A DNA stretch of 14,982 bases. Source: CAXTEJ01 sp964243295 (GTDB taxonomy: Bacteria > Actinomycetota > Actinomycetes > Actinomycetales > Angustibacteraceae). Below, piece by piece: positions 5,897 through 13,175 of the stretch. A program made the position numbers and the translations under genes. Position 1 is the first letter of the stretch. Each line of letters starts with the position of its first letter. The stretch is taken from assembly GCA_964243295.1 (NCBI GenBank), contig CAXTEJ010000073.1, forward strand, positions 1 through 14,982. The letters are read 5' to 3'. Under the pieces are notes generated by a model. That model saw only the letters and a program-made list of their open reading frames with translations, was not told the DNA's origin and searched no databases.

Positions 5897-5900
5897 GTGA
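5829..5900 (+). CDS. Possible 23-residue upstream ORF coupled to recG
   Basis: GTG at 5829 opens a frame of 23 codons (MAVARRRGRGVHHQLAAAAGAPA) whose TGA overlaps the recG GTG as GTGA at 5897-5900. A GAGGGG stretch ends 4 nt before the start, which is rather close for a ribosome site. TATCGT at 5809 is a possible -10 box. The peptide resembles nothing I know. recG itself has no visible ribosome site, so reinitiation after this frame is a reasonable but unproven way to translate it. Confidence 0.25.
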   Translation: MAVARRRGRGVHHQLAAAAGAPA

Positions 5901-8146
5901 GCGTGTCGCACGGCGTCGCCGAGCTCGACGTGCCACTCGATCGCCGCGTCGGCAAGAAGACGGCCGGTGCCTTCGCGAAGGTGCTGGGGCTGGAGACCGT
6001 CGGCGACCTGCTGCGCCACTACCCGCGCAGGTACCTGCTGCGCGGCGAGCTCACCGACCTGTCGATCCTGCCGCTGGGAGAGCACGTGACGGTGCTGGCG
6101 CGGGTGGTGCAGGCGACCGGACGCCGGATGGCCGCGCGGCCCGGCTACCTGCTGACCGTGACCGTCGGCGACGAGCGCAGGACGCTCTCGCTCGCCTTCT
6201 TCTCGCCGAACAAGGGGCTGCACCACGCGCGGGAGCAGGCGCTGACGCCCGGCCGGGTGGGGCTGTTCTCCGGCAAGGTCGGGCTCTACCAGGGCTCGCT
6301 GCAGCTCGTGAACCCGATGCACGAACTGTTCGCCGAGGACGCGTCGGCCGACGACCTGGACGCCGTGCTGCAGCGGCCCATCCCGATCTACGCCGCCGGC
6401 GCGGGGCTGCAGTCGTGGGAGATCGCCAAGGCCACCCAGACCCTCGTCACCGGCCTGCAGCCGATGCCCGACCCGCTGCCGGACGACGTCCGCGAGCGCC
6501 ACGGGTACCTCGCGCTGCACGAGGCGCTGGTGGCCGTGCACGCGCCGGAGACGATGGCCCACGCCCAGCAGGGGCGAGCGCGGCTGCGCTATGAGGAGGC
6601 GTTCGTCATGCAGGCGGCGCTGCTGCGACGGCGGGCGGCGCAGTCGCGGCTGCGGGCGACGCCGCGGGTGCCGACGCCGGGTGGCCTGCTCGAGAGCTTC
6701 GACGCGAGGCTGCCGTTCGCCCTGACTCAGGGGCAGCAGGAGGTGGGGGAGCAGGTCCTCGCCGACCTCGCGTCGAGCTCGCCGATGCACCGGCTGCTGC
6801 AGGGCGAGGTCGGCTCGGGCAAGACGGTCGTCGCGCTGCGCGCGATGCTCACGGCCGTCGACGGCGGCGCGCAGGCGGTGCTGCTCGCTCCGACCGAGGT
6901 GCTCGCGACCCAGCACCACCGCTCCATCACCGCGATGCTCGGCCCCCTCGCCGAGGGCGGCCTGCTCGGCGGCAGCGAGGTCGGCACCCAGGTCGCCCTG
7001 CTCACCGGCTCTTTGCCGGGACCGGTGCGGCGCAGGGCGATGCTGGCGATCGCGTCGGGCCAGGCGGGCATCGTCGTCGGGACCCACGCTCTGCTGCAGA
7101 CGAACGTCACCTTCGCCGAGCTGGGGCTGGTCGTGGTCGACGAGCAGCACCGCTTCGGCGTCGAGCAGCGTGACGTGCTGCGCGCCAAGGCCCCGCTGCC
7201 GCCCCACCTGCTGGTCATGACGGCCACGCCGATCCCACGCACGGTGGCGATGACGGTCTTCGGCGACCTCGAGACGTCCACGCTCACCGAACTGCCGCGC
7301 GGCCGGTCGCCCATCGCGACCCACGTGGTGGCCACCGACAACCCCGCCTGGCTGGCGCGGGCGTGGCAGCGGGTCGGCGAGGAGGTCGCCGCCGGCCACC
7401 AGGCGTTCGTGGTGTGCCCGCGGATCGGCGACGACAGCGAGGACGGGCCCGAGCGCACCGGCGTCCTGACCGAGGAGGACTTCGACGACCTGCTCGCCGG
7501 CGAGCCGCCCCCGGACGAGGACGAGCGCCGGCCGGCCGTGGCCGTCGTCGACGCCGTCGAGGCGCTTCGGGTCGAGCCGGCGCTGGACGGGCTGCGCATC
7601 GAGGTGCTGCACGGCCGGCTGCCGGCCGACGTCCGGGCCGAGGTCATGGGGCGCTTCGCGGCGGGCGAGATCGACGTGCTGGTGGCCACGACGGTGATCG
7701 AGGTCGGCGTCGACGTCCCGAACGCGACGGTCATGGTGGTGCTGGACGCCGACCGCTTCGGCATCTCCCAGCTGCACCAGCTGCGCGGCCGCATCGGCCG
7801 GGGCAGCGCGCCCGGTCTCGCGCTGCTCGTGACCGGTGCGCCGGCCGGCACCCCCGCCCGCGAGCGGCTCGCGGCCGTGGCCTCGACCACCGACGGCTTC
7901 GAGCTCGCCCGGCACGACCTGCAGCTGCGCCGCGAGGGCGACGTGCTGGGCGCCGCGCAGTCCGGCCTGCGCAGCTCGCTGCGGCTGCTGCAGGTGCTCA
8001 AGCACGAGGACCTCATCGCCCAGGCCCGCGAGGACGCCGCGGCGGTCGTCGACGCCGACCCCGACCTCGCCGACCACGTGCAGCTGCGCGACGCCATCGA
8101 CGTGATGCTCGGTGACGAGCGCGAGCAGTTCCTGGACAGGGGGTGA
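5897..8146 (+). CDS. recG: ATP-dependent DNA helicase RecG
   Basis: RecG is a superfamily 2 double-strand DNA translocase that regresses stalled replication forks and processes recombination intermediates. From GTG 5897 it has 749 residues, within the family range. The N-terminal wedge (OB-fold) domain starts with the hallmark GLETVGDLLRHYPRRYL. The helicase core has Walker A GEVGSGKT (303-310), PTEVLATQH, the DEQH box (415-418) in VVVDEQHRFGVEQR, MTATPIPRT, VATTVIEVGVDVPNAT and the motif VI region QLHQLRGRIGRG. The C-terminal part has RREGDVLGAAQSGL. The longer open frame upstream (to 5633) has no family similarity. GTG 5897 was chosen as the in-frame start nearest the conserved start, with 5903 the alternative. 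It probably heads the recG-rsmD-coaD neighbourhood, although rsmD has its own promoter-like box. Confidence 0.96.
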   Translation: MSVSHGVAELDVPLDRRVGKKTAGAFAKVLGLETVGDLLRHYPRRYLLRGELTDLSILPLGEHVTVLARVVQATGRRMAARPGYLLTVTVGDERRTLSLAFFSPNKGLHHAREQALTPGRVGLFSGKVGLYQGSLQLVNPMHELFAEDASADDLDAVLQRPIPIYAAGAGLQSWEIAKATQTLVTGLQPMPDPLPDDVRERHGYLALHEALVAVHAPETMAHAQQGRARLRYEEAFVMQAALLRRRAAQSRLRATPRVPTPGGLLESFDARLPFALTQGQQEVGEQVLADLASSSPMHRLLQGEVGSGKTVVALRAMLTAVDGGAQAVLLAPTEVLATQHHRSITAMLGPLAEGGLLGGSEVGTQVALLTGSLPGPVRRRAMLAIASGQAGIVVGTHALLQTNVTFAELGLVVVDEQHRFGVEQRDVLRAKAPLPPHLLVMTATPIPRTVAMTVFGDLETSTLTELPRGRSPIATHVVATDNPAWLARAWQRVGEEVAAGHQAFVVCPRIGDDSEDGPERTGVLTEEDFDDLLAGEPPPDEDERRPAVAVVDAVEALRVEPALDGLRIEVLHGRLPADVRAEVMGRFAAGEIDVLVATTVIEVGVDVPNATVMVVLDADRFGISQLHQLRGRIGRGSAPGLALLVTGAPAGTPARERLAAVASTTDGFELARHDLQLRREGDVLGAAQSGLRSSLRLLQVLKHEDLIAQAREDAAAVVDADPDLADHVQLRDAIDVMLGDEREQFLDRG

Positions 8147-8159
8147 TCGCCGTGACCTC

Positions 8160-8179
8160 GCGTGATCTAGCGTGATCTA
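8160..8179. repeat. 10-bp perfect tandem repeat GCGTGATCTA between recG and rsmD
   Basis: Two adjacent copies of GCGTGATCTA lie 14 bp after the recG stop. Related pieces (GGTGATCGCC before, CGAGTGAC after) make the stretch 8141-8187 repetitive. It lies 38 bp upstream of the rsmD -10 box, where an activator site could sit. It may equally be chance. Confidence 0.6.
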
Positions 8180-8217
8180 CGAGTGACGGAGGGTCCCCAC
8201 GACCGCCCTCGCCGACC

Positions 8218-8223
8218 TAGGGT
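8218..8223 (+). promoter_or_regulatory. TAGGGT -10 box, leaderless promoter of rsmD
   Basis: TAGGGT is followed by seven bases and ATG at 8231. The location also settles the rsmD start, because the frame is open further upstream. Confidence 0.5.
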
Positions 8224-8230
8224 GGCGCGC

Positions 8231-8809
8231 ATGACGCGGATCATCTCCGGCGCCGCCGGCGGGCTGCGGCTGCAGTCACCGCCCGGAGCGGCCACCCGAC
8301 CGACGAGCGACCGGGTGCGCGAGGCCCTCTTCAGCCGCCTCGGGCACGAGGGCCTGCTCGACGCCACGCGGGTGCTCGACCTGTACGCCGGCTCCGGCGC
8401 CCTCGGTCTGGAGGCCCTCAGCCGTGGTGCGCGCAGCGCGGTGTGGGTCGAGCAGGGGCAGGCCGCGGCGCGCGCGATCCGCCACAATCTCGCGGCCACC
8501 CGGCTCGGCACCGGCGAGGTCGTCGCCGACAAGGTCGAGCGCTACCTCGCGCGGCCGGGCGCCGGCGAGCCGTTCGACCTGGTGCTGGCCGACCCGCCGT
8601 ACCCGCTCGGCGAGGACGAGCTGGCCGCGGTGCTGCACCAGCTGGTGCACGGGCACTGGCTCAGCGCCCAGGCCGTGGTCGTCGTCGAGCGCAGCGAGCG
8701 CAGCCCCGAGCCGACCTGGCCGACCGGTCCGACCGGGTCGGCGGCACTCGACCGCTACGACGACCGCTGCTACGGCGAGACCCGCCTGTGGTTCGCCGAG
8801 CGGGCGTAG
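8231..8809 (+). CDS. rsmD: 16S rRNA (guanine-966-N2)-methyltransferase RsmD
   Basis: RsmD uses S-adenosylmethionine to methylate N2 of G966 in helix 31 of 16S rRNA during small-subunit assembly. It has 192 residues. The family opening MTRIISGAAGG is followed by RPTSDRVREALF (23-34), the SAM-binding loop VLDLYAGSGALGLEALSRGA (48-67) and the catalytic NPPY-type motif, present here as ADPPY (120-124). It ends RYDDRCYGETRLWF, typical of the family. ATG 8231 fits both the conserved N-terminus and the -10 box. It lies between recG and coaD, the order seen widely in bacteria. Confidence 0.95.
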   Translation: MTRIISGAAGGLRLQSPPGAATRPTSDRVREALFSRLGHEGLLDATRVLDLYAGSGALGLEALSRGARSAVWVEQGQAAARAIRHNLAATRLGTGEVVADKVERYLARPGAGEPFDLVLADPPYPLGEDELAAVLHQLVHGHWLSAQAVVVVERSERSPEPTWPTGPTGSAALDRYDDRCYGETRLWFAERA

Positions 8810-8827
8810 GGCTGCGCCGAGCGCGTG

Positions 8828-8833
8828 TAGGTT
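8828..8833 (+). promoter_or_regulatory. TAGGTT -10 box, leaderless promoter of coaD
   Basis: TAGGTT is followed by seven bases and then GTG at 8841, in the 31-bp gap after rsmD. Confidence 0.45.
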
Positions 8834-8840
8834 GCGCCGC

Positions 8841-9329
8841 GTGCGCTGCGCCGTCTGCCCCGGGTCGTACGACCCGGTCACCCTCGGGCACCTCGACGTC
8901 GTCGAGCGGGCCGCGCGGCTGTTCGACGAGGTCGTCGTCGCGGTGCTGCACAACCCCGCCAAGGGCGGCACGTTCGACCCCGACCACCGGGTCGCCATGG
9001 TGCGCGAGGCGCTCGCCGAGCGGCCGGCGTCCGGCGCGAGCGTGCGGGTCGAGGCCTTCGCCGACCGGCTGCTCGTCGACGTCTGCCGCGATGTCGGCGC
9101 GACGGCGGTCGTGAAGGGTCTGCGCGGCGGCACCGACTTCGGCTACGAGCTGCCGATGGCCCTGATGAACCGCCACCTGACCGGCATCGAGACCCTCTTC
9201 GTGCCCGGCGACCCCCGCCTCGAGCACGTCTCGAGCAGCCTGGTCAAGCAGGTCAGCGCCTACGGTGGCGACGTCACGGGCCTGGTGCCGGACGTCGTCC
9301 GCGACGCGCTCGTCGCCCTGCGCGCCTGA
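8841..9329 (+). CDS. coaD: Phosphopantetheine adenylyltransferase
   Basis: CoaD transfers AMP from ATP to 4'-phosphopantetheine to form dephospho-CoA, the penultimate step of coenzyme A synthesis. It has 162 residues, the usual length for the hexameric bacterial enzyme. The nucleotidyltransferase signature is GSYDPVTLGHLDV (8-20) with the T-x-G-H box at 14-17. Also visible are the substrate-binding stretch VVKGLRGGTDFGYE (90-103), the family segment MNRHLTGIETLF and the ATP-binding SSSLVKQV (131-138). The GTG start at 8841 places VRCAVCPGSYDP at the N-terminus as in homologues and lies 7 nt after a -10 box. Confidence 0.96.
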   Translation: MRCAVCPGSYDPVTLGHLDVVERAARLFDEVVVAVLHNPAKGGTFDPDHRVAMVREALAERPASGASVRVEAFADRLLVDVCRDVGATAVVKGLRGGTDFGYELPMALMNRHLTGIETLFVPGDPRLEHVSSSLVKQVSAYGGDVTGLVPDVVRDALVALRA

Positions 9330-9370
9330 GCCGCTGCTCCTTCCCTTCGCCGAGAGGACTCCCGACCGCC

Positions 9371-9913
9371 GTGGACCTGCACGCCGCGCTGGACCGCCTG
9401 ACCGACTCCGTCGAGCAGGCACGGGCCATGCCCATGTCGGCCTCCGCGCTCGTGAACCGCGCCGAGCTGCTCGGGCTGCTGGACGACGTCCGCTCCCAGC
9501 TGCCCACGGCCCTCGAGGACGCCGAGCGGCTGCTGCGCGACCGCGACGACGTCCTCGCCCGCGGCCGCGAGGAGGCCGAGCAGGTCGTCGCCGCCGCGCG
9601 GGCCGAGCACGACCGCCTGGTCGAGTCCAGCGCGATCATGACCGCCGCCCGTGAGCGCGCGGCGTCGGTGCAGCGAGCTGCCCACGAGGAGTCGCAGCGG
9701 CTGCTGGCCCAGGCCGACGACTACGTCGACCGCAAGCTCGGCGAGTTCGAGGTCGCGCTCGACCGGCTGGGCCAGCAGGTCGCCCGCGGCCGCGAGCGCC
9801 TCGCCGAGCGCCGGGCGGGGCAGCCGCCCCCGGACGGCGACCCGGAGCAGCCCGCGCAGGAGGTGCCCGAGCTGTTCGACGCCCAGGCCGAGCCGACTGG
9901 ACAGACGCCGTGA
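9371..9913 (+). CDS. SepIVA/DivIVA-like coiled-coil protein
   Basis: This 180-residue, mostly helical and highly charged protein lies directly after coaD. Its N-terminal segment ALDRLTDSVEQARAMPMSASALVNRAELLGLLDDVRSQLP matches the conserved start of mycobacterial Rv2927c/SepIVA, a DivIVA-domain-like septation factor found in the same neighbourhood. A long coiled coil (about 55-150, Ala/Glu/Arg-rich) includes DDYVDRKLGEFEVALDRL, also conserved there. A disordered Pro/Gln/Glu tail follows. It is shorter than the mycobacterial protein (about 245 residues), apparently because the middle coiled coil is shorter. It is probably cytosolic and acts at the membrane or septum, but that role is inferred from homology. 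The GTG start at 9371 has GAGAGG about 12 nt upstream, a wide spacing. Confidence 0.75.
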   Translation: MDLHAALDRLTDSVEQARAMPMSASALVNRAELLGLLDDVRSQLPTALEDAERLLRDRDDVLARGREEAEQVVAAARAEHDRLVESSAIMTAARERAASVQRAAHEESQRLLAQADDYVDRKLGEFEVALDRLGQQVARGRERLAERRAGQPPPDGDPEQPAQEVPELFDAQAEPTGQTP

Positions 9914-9951
9914 AGCCCGTGGGCGGTGCTGTCGTGACCGATGGCCCGCGA

Positions 9952-9981
9952 TTGGGCCGCCGGGCCGGCGTCCGGTAGCCT
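9952..9981 (+). promoter_or_regulatory. Promoter for the DUF177-rpmF-rnc-mutM run
   Basis: TTGGGC (9952-9957) and TAGCCT (9976-9981) are separated by 18 bp, a plausible sigma-A-type pair. The start codon of the first gene is 80 bp beyond the -10 box, giving a leader of about 70 nt. A small inverted repeat, GGCCC/GGGCC at 9943-9958, overlaps the -35. Confidence 0.5.
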
Positions 9982-10060
9982 GGCTCGTCGGTCGGGACGT
10001 CGGTGAGCTCGTCTCCTCGCGCCCGGCCGAAGGTCAGCAAGCCCGTCCCGTCTGGAGATC

Positions 10061-10666
10061 GTGATCCGCCTCAACCCGCGTGCGCCGCTCGTGCTCCACA
10101 CCCACGAGCTCGACCGACGCCCCGGGTCGATGATCACGGTCGTCCGCGACGTGCCGGCGCCTGCCGACCTGGGCACCGAGGTCATCGGCGTCGCCGTCGG
10201 GTCGCTGCTGCACCTCGACCTGCGGCTGGAGTCGGTGATGGAGGGTGTGCTCGTCACCGGGACGGCGCGGGGCCGGGCGACCGGTGAGTGCATCCGCTGC
10301 CTGACCGACGTCGAGCAGGACATCGAGGTCGACCTCACCGAGCTGTACGCCTACCCCGGCAAGCGGCCCGAGGAGGACGTCGACGAGGACGACGTGCACG
10401 AGCTCGCGGGCGACCTGATCGACCTCGAGCCGGTGCTGCGGGACGCGGTGGTGCCCGCACTGCCGTTCCAGCCGGTGTGCCGGCCGGACTGCCCGGGACT
10501 GTGCTCGCAGTGCGGAGCCTCCCTGGCGGACGACCCGAACCACCACCACGATGTCGCCGACCCGCGATGGGCGGCGCTGCAGGGCCTGGCACTCGACGAG
10601 GGCCAGCCGACGAACGAGGACCGCGAGCCTGCCGGCGCGCGGTCCGACGCACAGGAAGAGAACTGA
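10061..10666 (+). CDS. DUF177 (YceD) family protein
   Basis: YceD-family proteins are linked to 23S rRNA maturation and almost always precede rpmF. This one has 201 residues. The N-terminus NPRAPLVLHTHELDRRPGS and the core LRLESVMEGVLVTGTARGRATGECIRCL are typical. Cys77 and Cys80 form CIRC. A second cluster, Cys140, 144, 148 and 151 (VCRPDCPGLCSQCG), probably binds zinc. An acidic stretch EEDVDEDD and a charged disordered tail follow. There is an in-frame stop at 10004, so the start lies after it. GTG 10061 is the first usable codon (CTG 10052 is the rarer option). The GGAG immediately before it leaves only three bases, closer than a normal ribosome site. rpmF begins one base after the stop. 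Confidence 0.88.
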   Translation: MIRLNPRAPLVLHTHELDRRPGSMITVVRDVPAPADLGTEVIGVAVGSLLHLDLRLESVMEGVLVTGTARGRATGECIRCLTDVEQDIEVDLTELYAYPGKRPEEDVDEDDVHELAGDLIDLEPVLRDAVVPALPFQPVCRPDCPGLCSQCGASLADDPNHHHDVADPRWAALQGLALDEGQPTNEDREPAGARSDAQEEN

Positions 10667-10667
10667 C

Positions 10668-10862
10668 GTGGCTGTCCCGAAGCGGAAGATGTCGCGCTCC
10701 AACACCCGGTCGCGCCGCGCCAACTGGAAGACGACGGCGGTGACGCTGTCGGCGTGCCCGCAGTGCCGTGAGCTGCGCCAGCCCCACATGGCGTGCCCGT
10801 CCTGCGGCACCTACGCGGGCCGGCACTACGCCGCCGCGGAGCGCGCCGAGCACCAGGTCTGA
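10668..10862 (+). CDS. rpmF: 50S ribosomal protein L32
   Basis: This 64-residue basic protein of the large subunit begins VAVPKRKMSRSNTRSRRANWK, the hallmark of bacterial L32. It has a zinc ribbon of two pairs, C30-x2-C33 and C43-x2-C46. The GTG start at 10668 is one base after the DUF177 stop and is served by AGGAAGAG inside the end of that gene, so translation is probably coupled. rnc follows after 14 bp. Confidence 0.97.
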   Translation: MAVPKRKMSRSNTRSRRANWKTTAVTLSACPQCRELRQPHMACPSCGTYAGRHYAAAERAEHQV

Positions 10863-10876
10863 GCCACCGCCCCGCG

Positions 10877-11614
10877 GTGACGCCAGCCGACGCATCCGAC
10901 CTGCAGGCCCAGCTGGGCGTGCAGGTCGATGCGTCGTTGCTGCGTCGTGCCCTGACCCATCGCAGCTACGCCTACGAGCACGGCGGCCTGCCCACCAACG
11001 AGCGGCTGGAGTTCCTCGGCGACTCGGTGCTCGGCCTCGTCGTGACCGAGACCCTCTACCGCACCTACCCCGACCTGCCCGAGGGGCAGCTGGCCAAGCT
11101 GCGCGCCGCCGTCGTCAACATGCGCGCGCTGGCCTCGGTCGGTCGCACCCTCGGGGTCGGGGACTACGTCTTCCTCGGCCGCGGCGAGACCACGACCGGC
11201 GGCCGCGACAAGGCCTCGATCCTCGCCGACACCGTCGAGGCGCTGATCGGCGCGGTCTTCGTCGACGCCGGCATGGCCGCCGCCACCGAGCTGGTCCACC
11301 GGCTGGTCGACCCGCTGATGCGCGACTCGGCGACCCTCGGCGCCGGTCTGGACTGGAAGACGAGCCTGCAGGAGCTCACGGCCGCCACCGGCGGGGGGGC
11401 GCCCCACTACCGCATCGAGGAGTCCGGCCCCGACCACGCCAAGTCGTTCGTCGCGACCGTCCTGGTCGCCGACGAGCCGCTCGGGGCAGGGCAGGGCCGC
11501 AGCAAGAAGCTGGCCGAGCAGGAGGCCGCCGAGGCGGCCTGGCGAGTGCTGCGCGAGCGCCACCCCGAGCAGGCGCTGGCCACCGGCGCCGCAGCCGGCC
11601 CGGCCGGAGGCTAG
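10877..11614 (+). CDS. rnc: Ribonuclease III
   Basis: RNase III cleaves double-stranded RNA, notably the 30S rRNA precursor and structured mRNAs, leaving 2-nt 3' overhangs. It has 245 residues. The signature NERLEFLGDSVL (41-52) provides E42, E45 and D49. D118 and E121 in ILADTVEALIGAVF complete the Mg-binding set, so the active site is intact. A double-stranded RNA-binding domain (about 153-224) is recognisable from DWKTSLQELTA, PHYRIEESGPDHAKSFVATV and GRSKKLAEQEAAEAAW. GTG 10877 is the first plausible start after rpmF. No strong ribosome site is seen, consistent with coupling to rpmF. mutM starts four bases after the stop. Confidence 0.96.
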   Translation: MTPADASDLQAQLGVQVDASLLRRALTHRSYAYEHGGLPTNERLEFLGDSVLGLVVTETLYRTYPDLPEGQLAKLRAAVVNMRALASVGRTLGVGDYVFLGRGETTTGGRDKASILADTVEALIGAVFVDAGMAAATELVHRLVDPLMRDSATLGAGLDWKTSLQELTAATGGGAPHYRIEESGPDHAKSFVATVLVADEPLGAGQGRSKKLAEQEAAEAAWRVLRERHPEQALATGAAAGPAGG

Positions 11615-11618
11615 CGGC

Positions 11619-12485
11619 GTGCCCGAGCTGCCCGAGGTGGAGGTGGTGCGGCGGGGTGTCGAGCAGCACGTCGTCGGGCGCACCATCGACCGGGTCGAGG
11701 TGCACCACCCCCGCGCCGTCCGCCGCCACCTGCCCGGCGCCCAGGACCTGCAGGCGCGCCTCGCGGGCCGGCACGTGCGAGCGGCCCGCCGGCGCGGGAA
11801 GTACCTCTGGCTCGAGCTGGACGGCGCACCCGAGGCCCTCGTGGCCCACCTCGGGATGAGCGGGCAGCTGCTCGTGCAGCCCGCCGGCGCCCCCGACGAG
11901 ACGCACCTGCGGGTGCGGTTCTGCTTCGCGGACGGCGACCCGCAGCTGCGCTTCGTCGACCAGCGCACCTTCGGCGGCGTCGCGCTCGAGCCGCTCATCG
12001 GGCCGGCGCTGGACGTCCCCGCCTCGGTGTCGCACATCGCGCTCGACCCGCTCGACCCGGCGTACGACGTCGAGCAGGTCGTCGCCCGCGTCCGTGCCCG
12101 GCGGACGGGCGTCAAGCGGGCGCTGCTCGACCAGACCGTCGTGTCGGGCATCGGCAACATCTACGCCGACGAGGCGCTGTGGCGCGCCCAGCTGCACGGC
12201 GCCCGCCCAACCGAGGCCCTGACCCGGCCGGCGGTGCGCCGGCTGCTCGCCGCGGCCGCGGAGGTGATGACCGAGGCGCTGGGCCAGGGCGGCACGTCGT
12301 TCGACGCCCTCTACGTCAACGTCAACGGTGCCAGCGGCTACTTCGACCGCTCGCTGGACGCCTACGGCCAGGCCGGTCGCCCGTGCCGGCGCTGCGGGAC
12401 GCCGATCCGGCGCGAGGCCTTCACCAACCGGTCCAGCTTCAGCTGCCCCCGCTGCCAGCCGCGGCCCCGCCACGCCCGCTGGTGA
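11619..12485 (+). CDS. mutM: Formamidopyrimidine-DNA glycosylase
   Basis: Fpg/MutM removes 8-oxoguanine and formamidopyrimidines from DNA by base excision and nicks the strand by beta,delta-elimination. It has 288 residues. Pro2 and Glu3 of PELPEVEVVRRG form the catalytic N-terminus after removal of the start residue. K61 in RRGKYLW corresponds to the family's DNA-contacting lysine, and HLGMSGQL follows at 87-94. The helix-two-turn-helix region contains SGIGNIYADEALW (176-188). The C-terminal zinc finger has C256, C259, C276 and C279. All expected catalytic residues are present. GTG 11619 has GGAGG at 11606-11610 with an 8-nt gap. The rnc-mutM order is standard in Actinomycetota. Confidence 0.96.
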   Translation: MPELPEVEVVRRGVEQHVVGRTIDRVEVHHPRAVRRHLPGAQDLQARLAGRHVRAARRRGKYLWLELDGAPEALVAHLGMSGQLLVQPAGAPDETHLRVRFCFADGDPQLRFVDQRTFGGVALEPLIGPALDVPASVSHIALDPLDPAYDVEQVVARVRARRTGVKRALLDQTVVSGIGNIYADEALWRAQLHGARPTEALTRPAVRRLLAAAAEVMTEALGQGGTSFDALYVNVNGASGYFDRSLDAYGQAGRPCRRCGTPIRREAFTNRSSFSCPRCQPRPRHARW

Positions 12486-12497
12486 CGGCGGGGCTCC

Positions 12498-12503
12498 TAG
12501 GCT
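12498..12503 (+). promoter_or_regulatory. TAGGCT -10 box, leaderless promoter of the YciO-type gene
   Basis: TAGGCT is followed by six bases and ATG at 12510, in the 24-bp gap after mutM. It suggests that this gene is transcribed separately from the rnc-mutM run. Confidence 0.5.
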
Positions 12504-12509
12504 CGGCCC

Positions 12510-13130
12510 ATGGCCCGGTACTTCGACGTGCACCCCGTCGACCCGCAGCCGCGCAGCATCGGCCAGGTCGTGGCGATGCTGCGCGACGACGCGCTGGTCG
12601 CCTACCCGACCGACTCCTGCTACGCGCTCGGCGCCCGCCTGGACAGCCCGACGGGAGCCGACCGCATCCGGCGGCTGCGGAACCTGGACGACAAGCACCA
12701 CTTCACGCTGGTGTGCGCCGACTTCGCCCAGCTCGGCCAGCTGGTCCTGCTCGACAACTCCGCGTTCCGGGCCATCAAGGCAGCGACGCCCGGGCCGTAC
12801 ACGTTCATCCTGCCCGCCACCCCCGAGGTGCCGCGCCGGCTCGCGCACGCCAAGAAGCGCACGGTCGGGGTGCGCATCCCCGACCACCCCGTCGTCCGGG
12901 CGCTGCTGCGCGAGCTCGGCGAGCCGCTGCTGTCGAGCACGCTGCTGCTCCCCGGTCACGAGGAGGCCATGACCGACGGGTGGGCGATCAAGGAGGAGCT
13001 CGACCACCAGGTCGACGCCGTCATCGACGCGGGCGACTGCGGCACCGAGCCCACCACGGTGGTCGACTGGTCGCAGGGCTTCCCCGAGGTCGTCCGCGTC
13101 GGCGCGGGCCCGACCGATCGCTTCGAGTGA
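12510..13130 (+). CDS. YciO-type member of the TsaC/YrdC/Sua5 family
   Basis: This 206-residue cytosolic protein has the YrdC-like fold that binds RNA or nucleotides and, in TsaC/Sua5, makes threonylcarbamoyl-AMP for tRNA t6A37. Visible marks are VAYPTDSCYALG (30-41), RIRRLRNLDDKHHFTLVC (52-69), ATPGPYTFILPAT (92-104) and KKRTVGVRIPDHPVVRALL (115-133). The later motif, SxN in TsaC/Sua5, reads SST (142-144) here, as in the YciO branch, so it may not be the cell's main t6A enzyme. The ATG at 12510 is fixed by the adjacent -10 box. It is convergent with the zinc-ribbon gene downstream. Confidence 0.86.
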   Translation: MARYFDVHPVDPQPRSIGQVVAMLRDDALVAYPTDSCYALGARLDSPTGADRIRRLRNLDDKHHFTLVCADFAQLGQLVLLDNSAFRAIKAATPGPYTFILPATPEVPRRLAHAKKRTVGVRIPDHPVVRALLRELGEPLLSSTLLLPGHEEAMTDGWAIKEELDHQVDAVIDAGDCGTEPTTVVDWSQGFPEVVRVGAGPTDRFE

Positions 13131-13156
13131 CCGGACGCCGGCGGTGGCCCTGCGCT

Positions 13157-13175
13157 GCGCGCCTCAGCGGCGCGC
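13157..13175. terminator. GC hairpin between convergent genes
   Basis: GCGCGCC (13157-13163) pairs perfectly with GGCGCGC (13169-13175) around a 5-nt loop that contains the stop codon of the minus-strand zinc-ribbon gene. It lies 26 bp after the YciO-type stop. There is no T-run. It could terminate transcription from the left, or from both sides. Confidence 0.4.

Noticed and set aside
5867..8077. 736-codon minus-strand frame
   Set aside because: It is a mirror of recG caused by high GC content. RecG motifs are intact on the plus strand.
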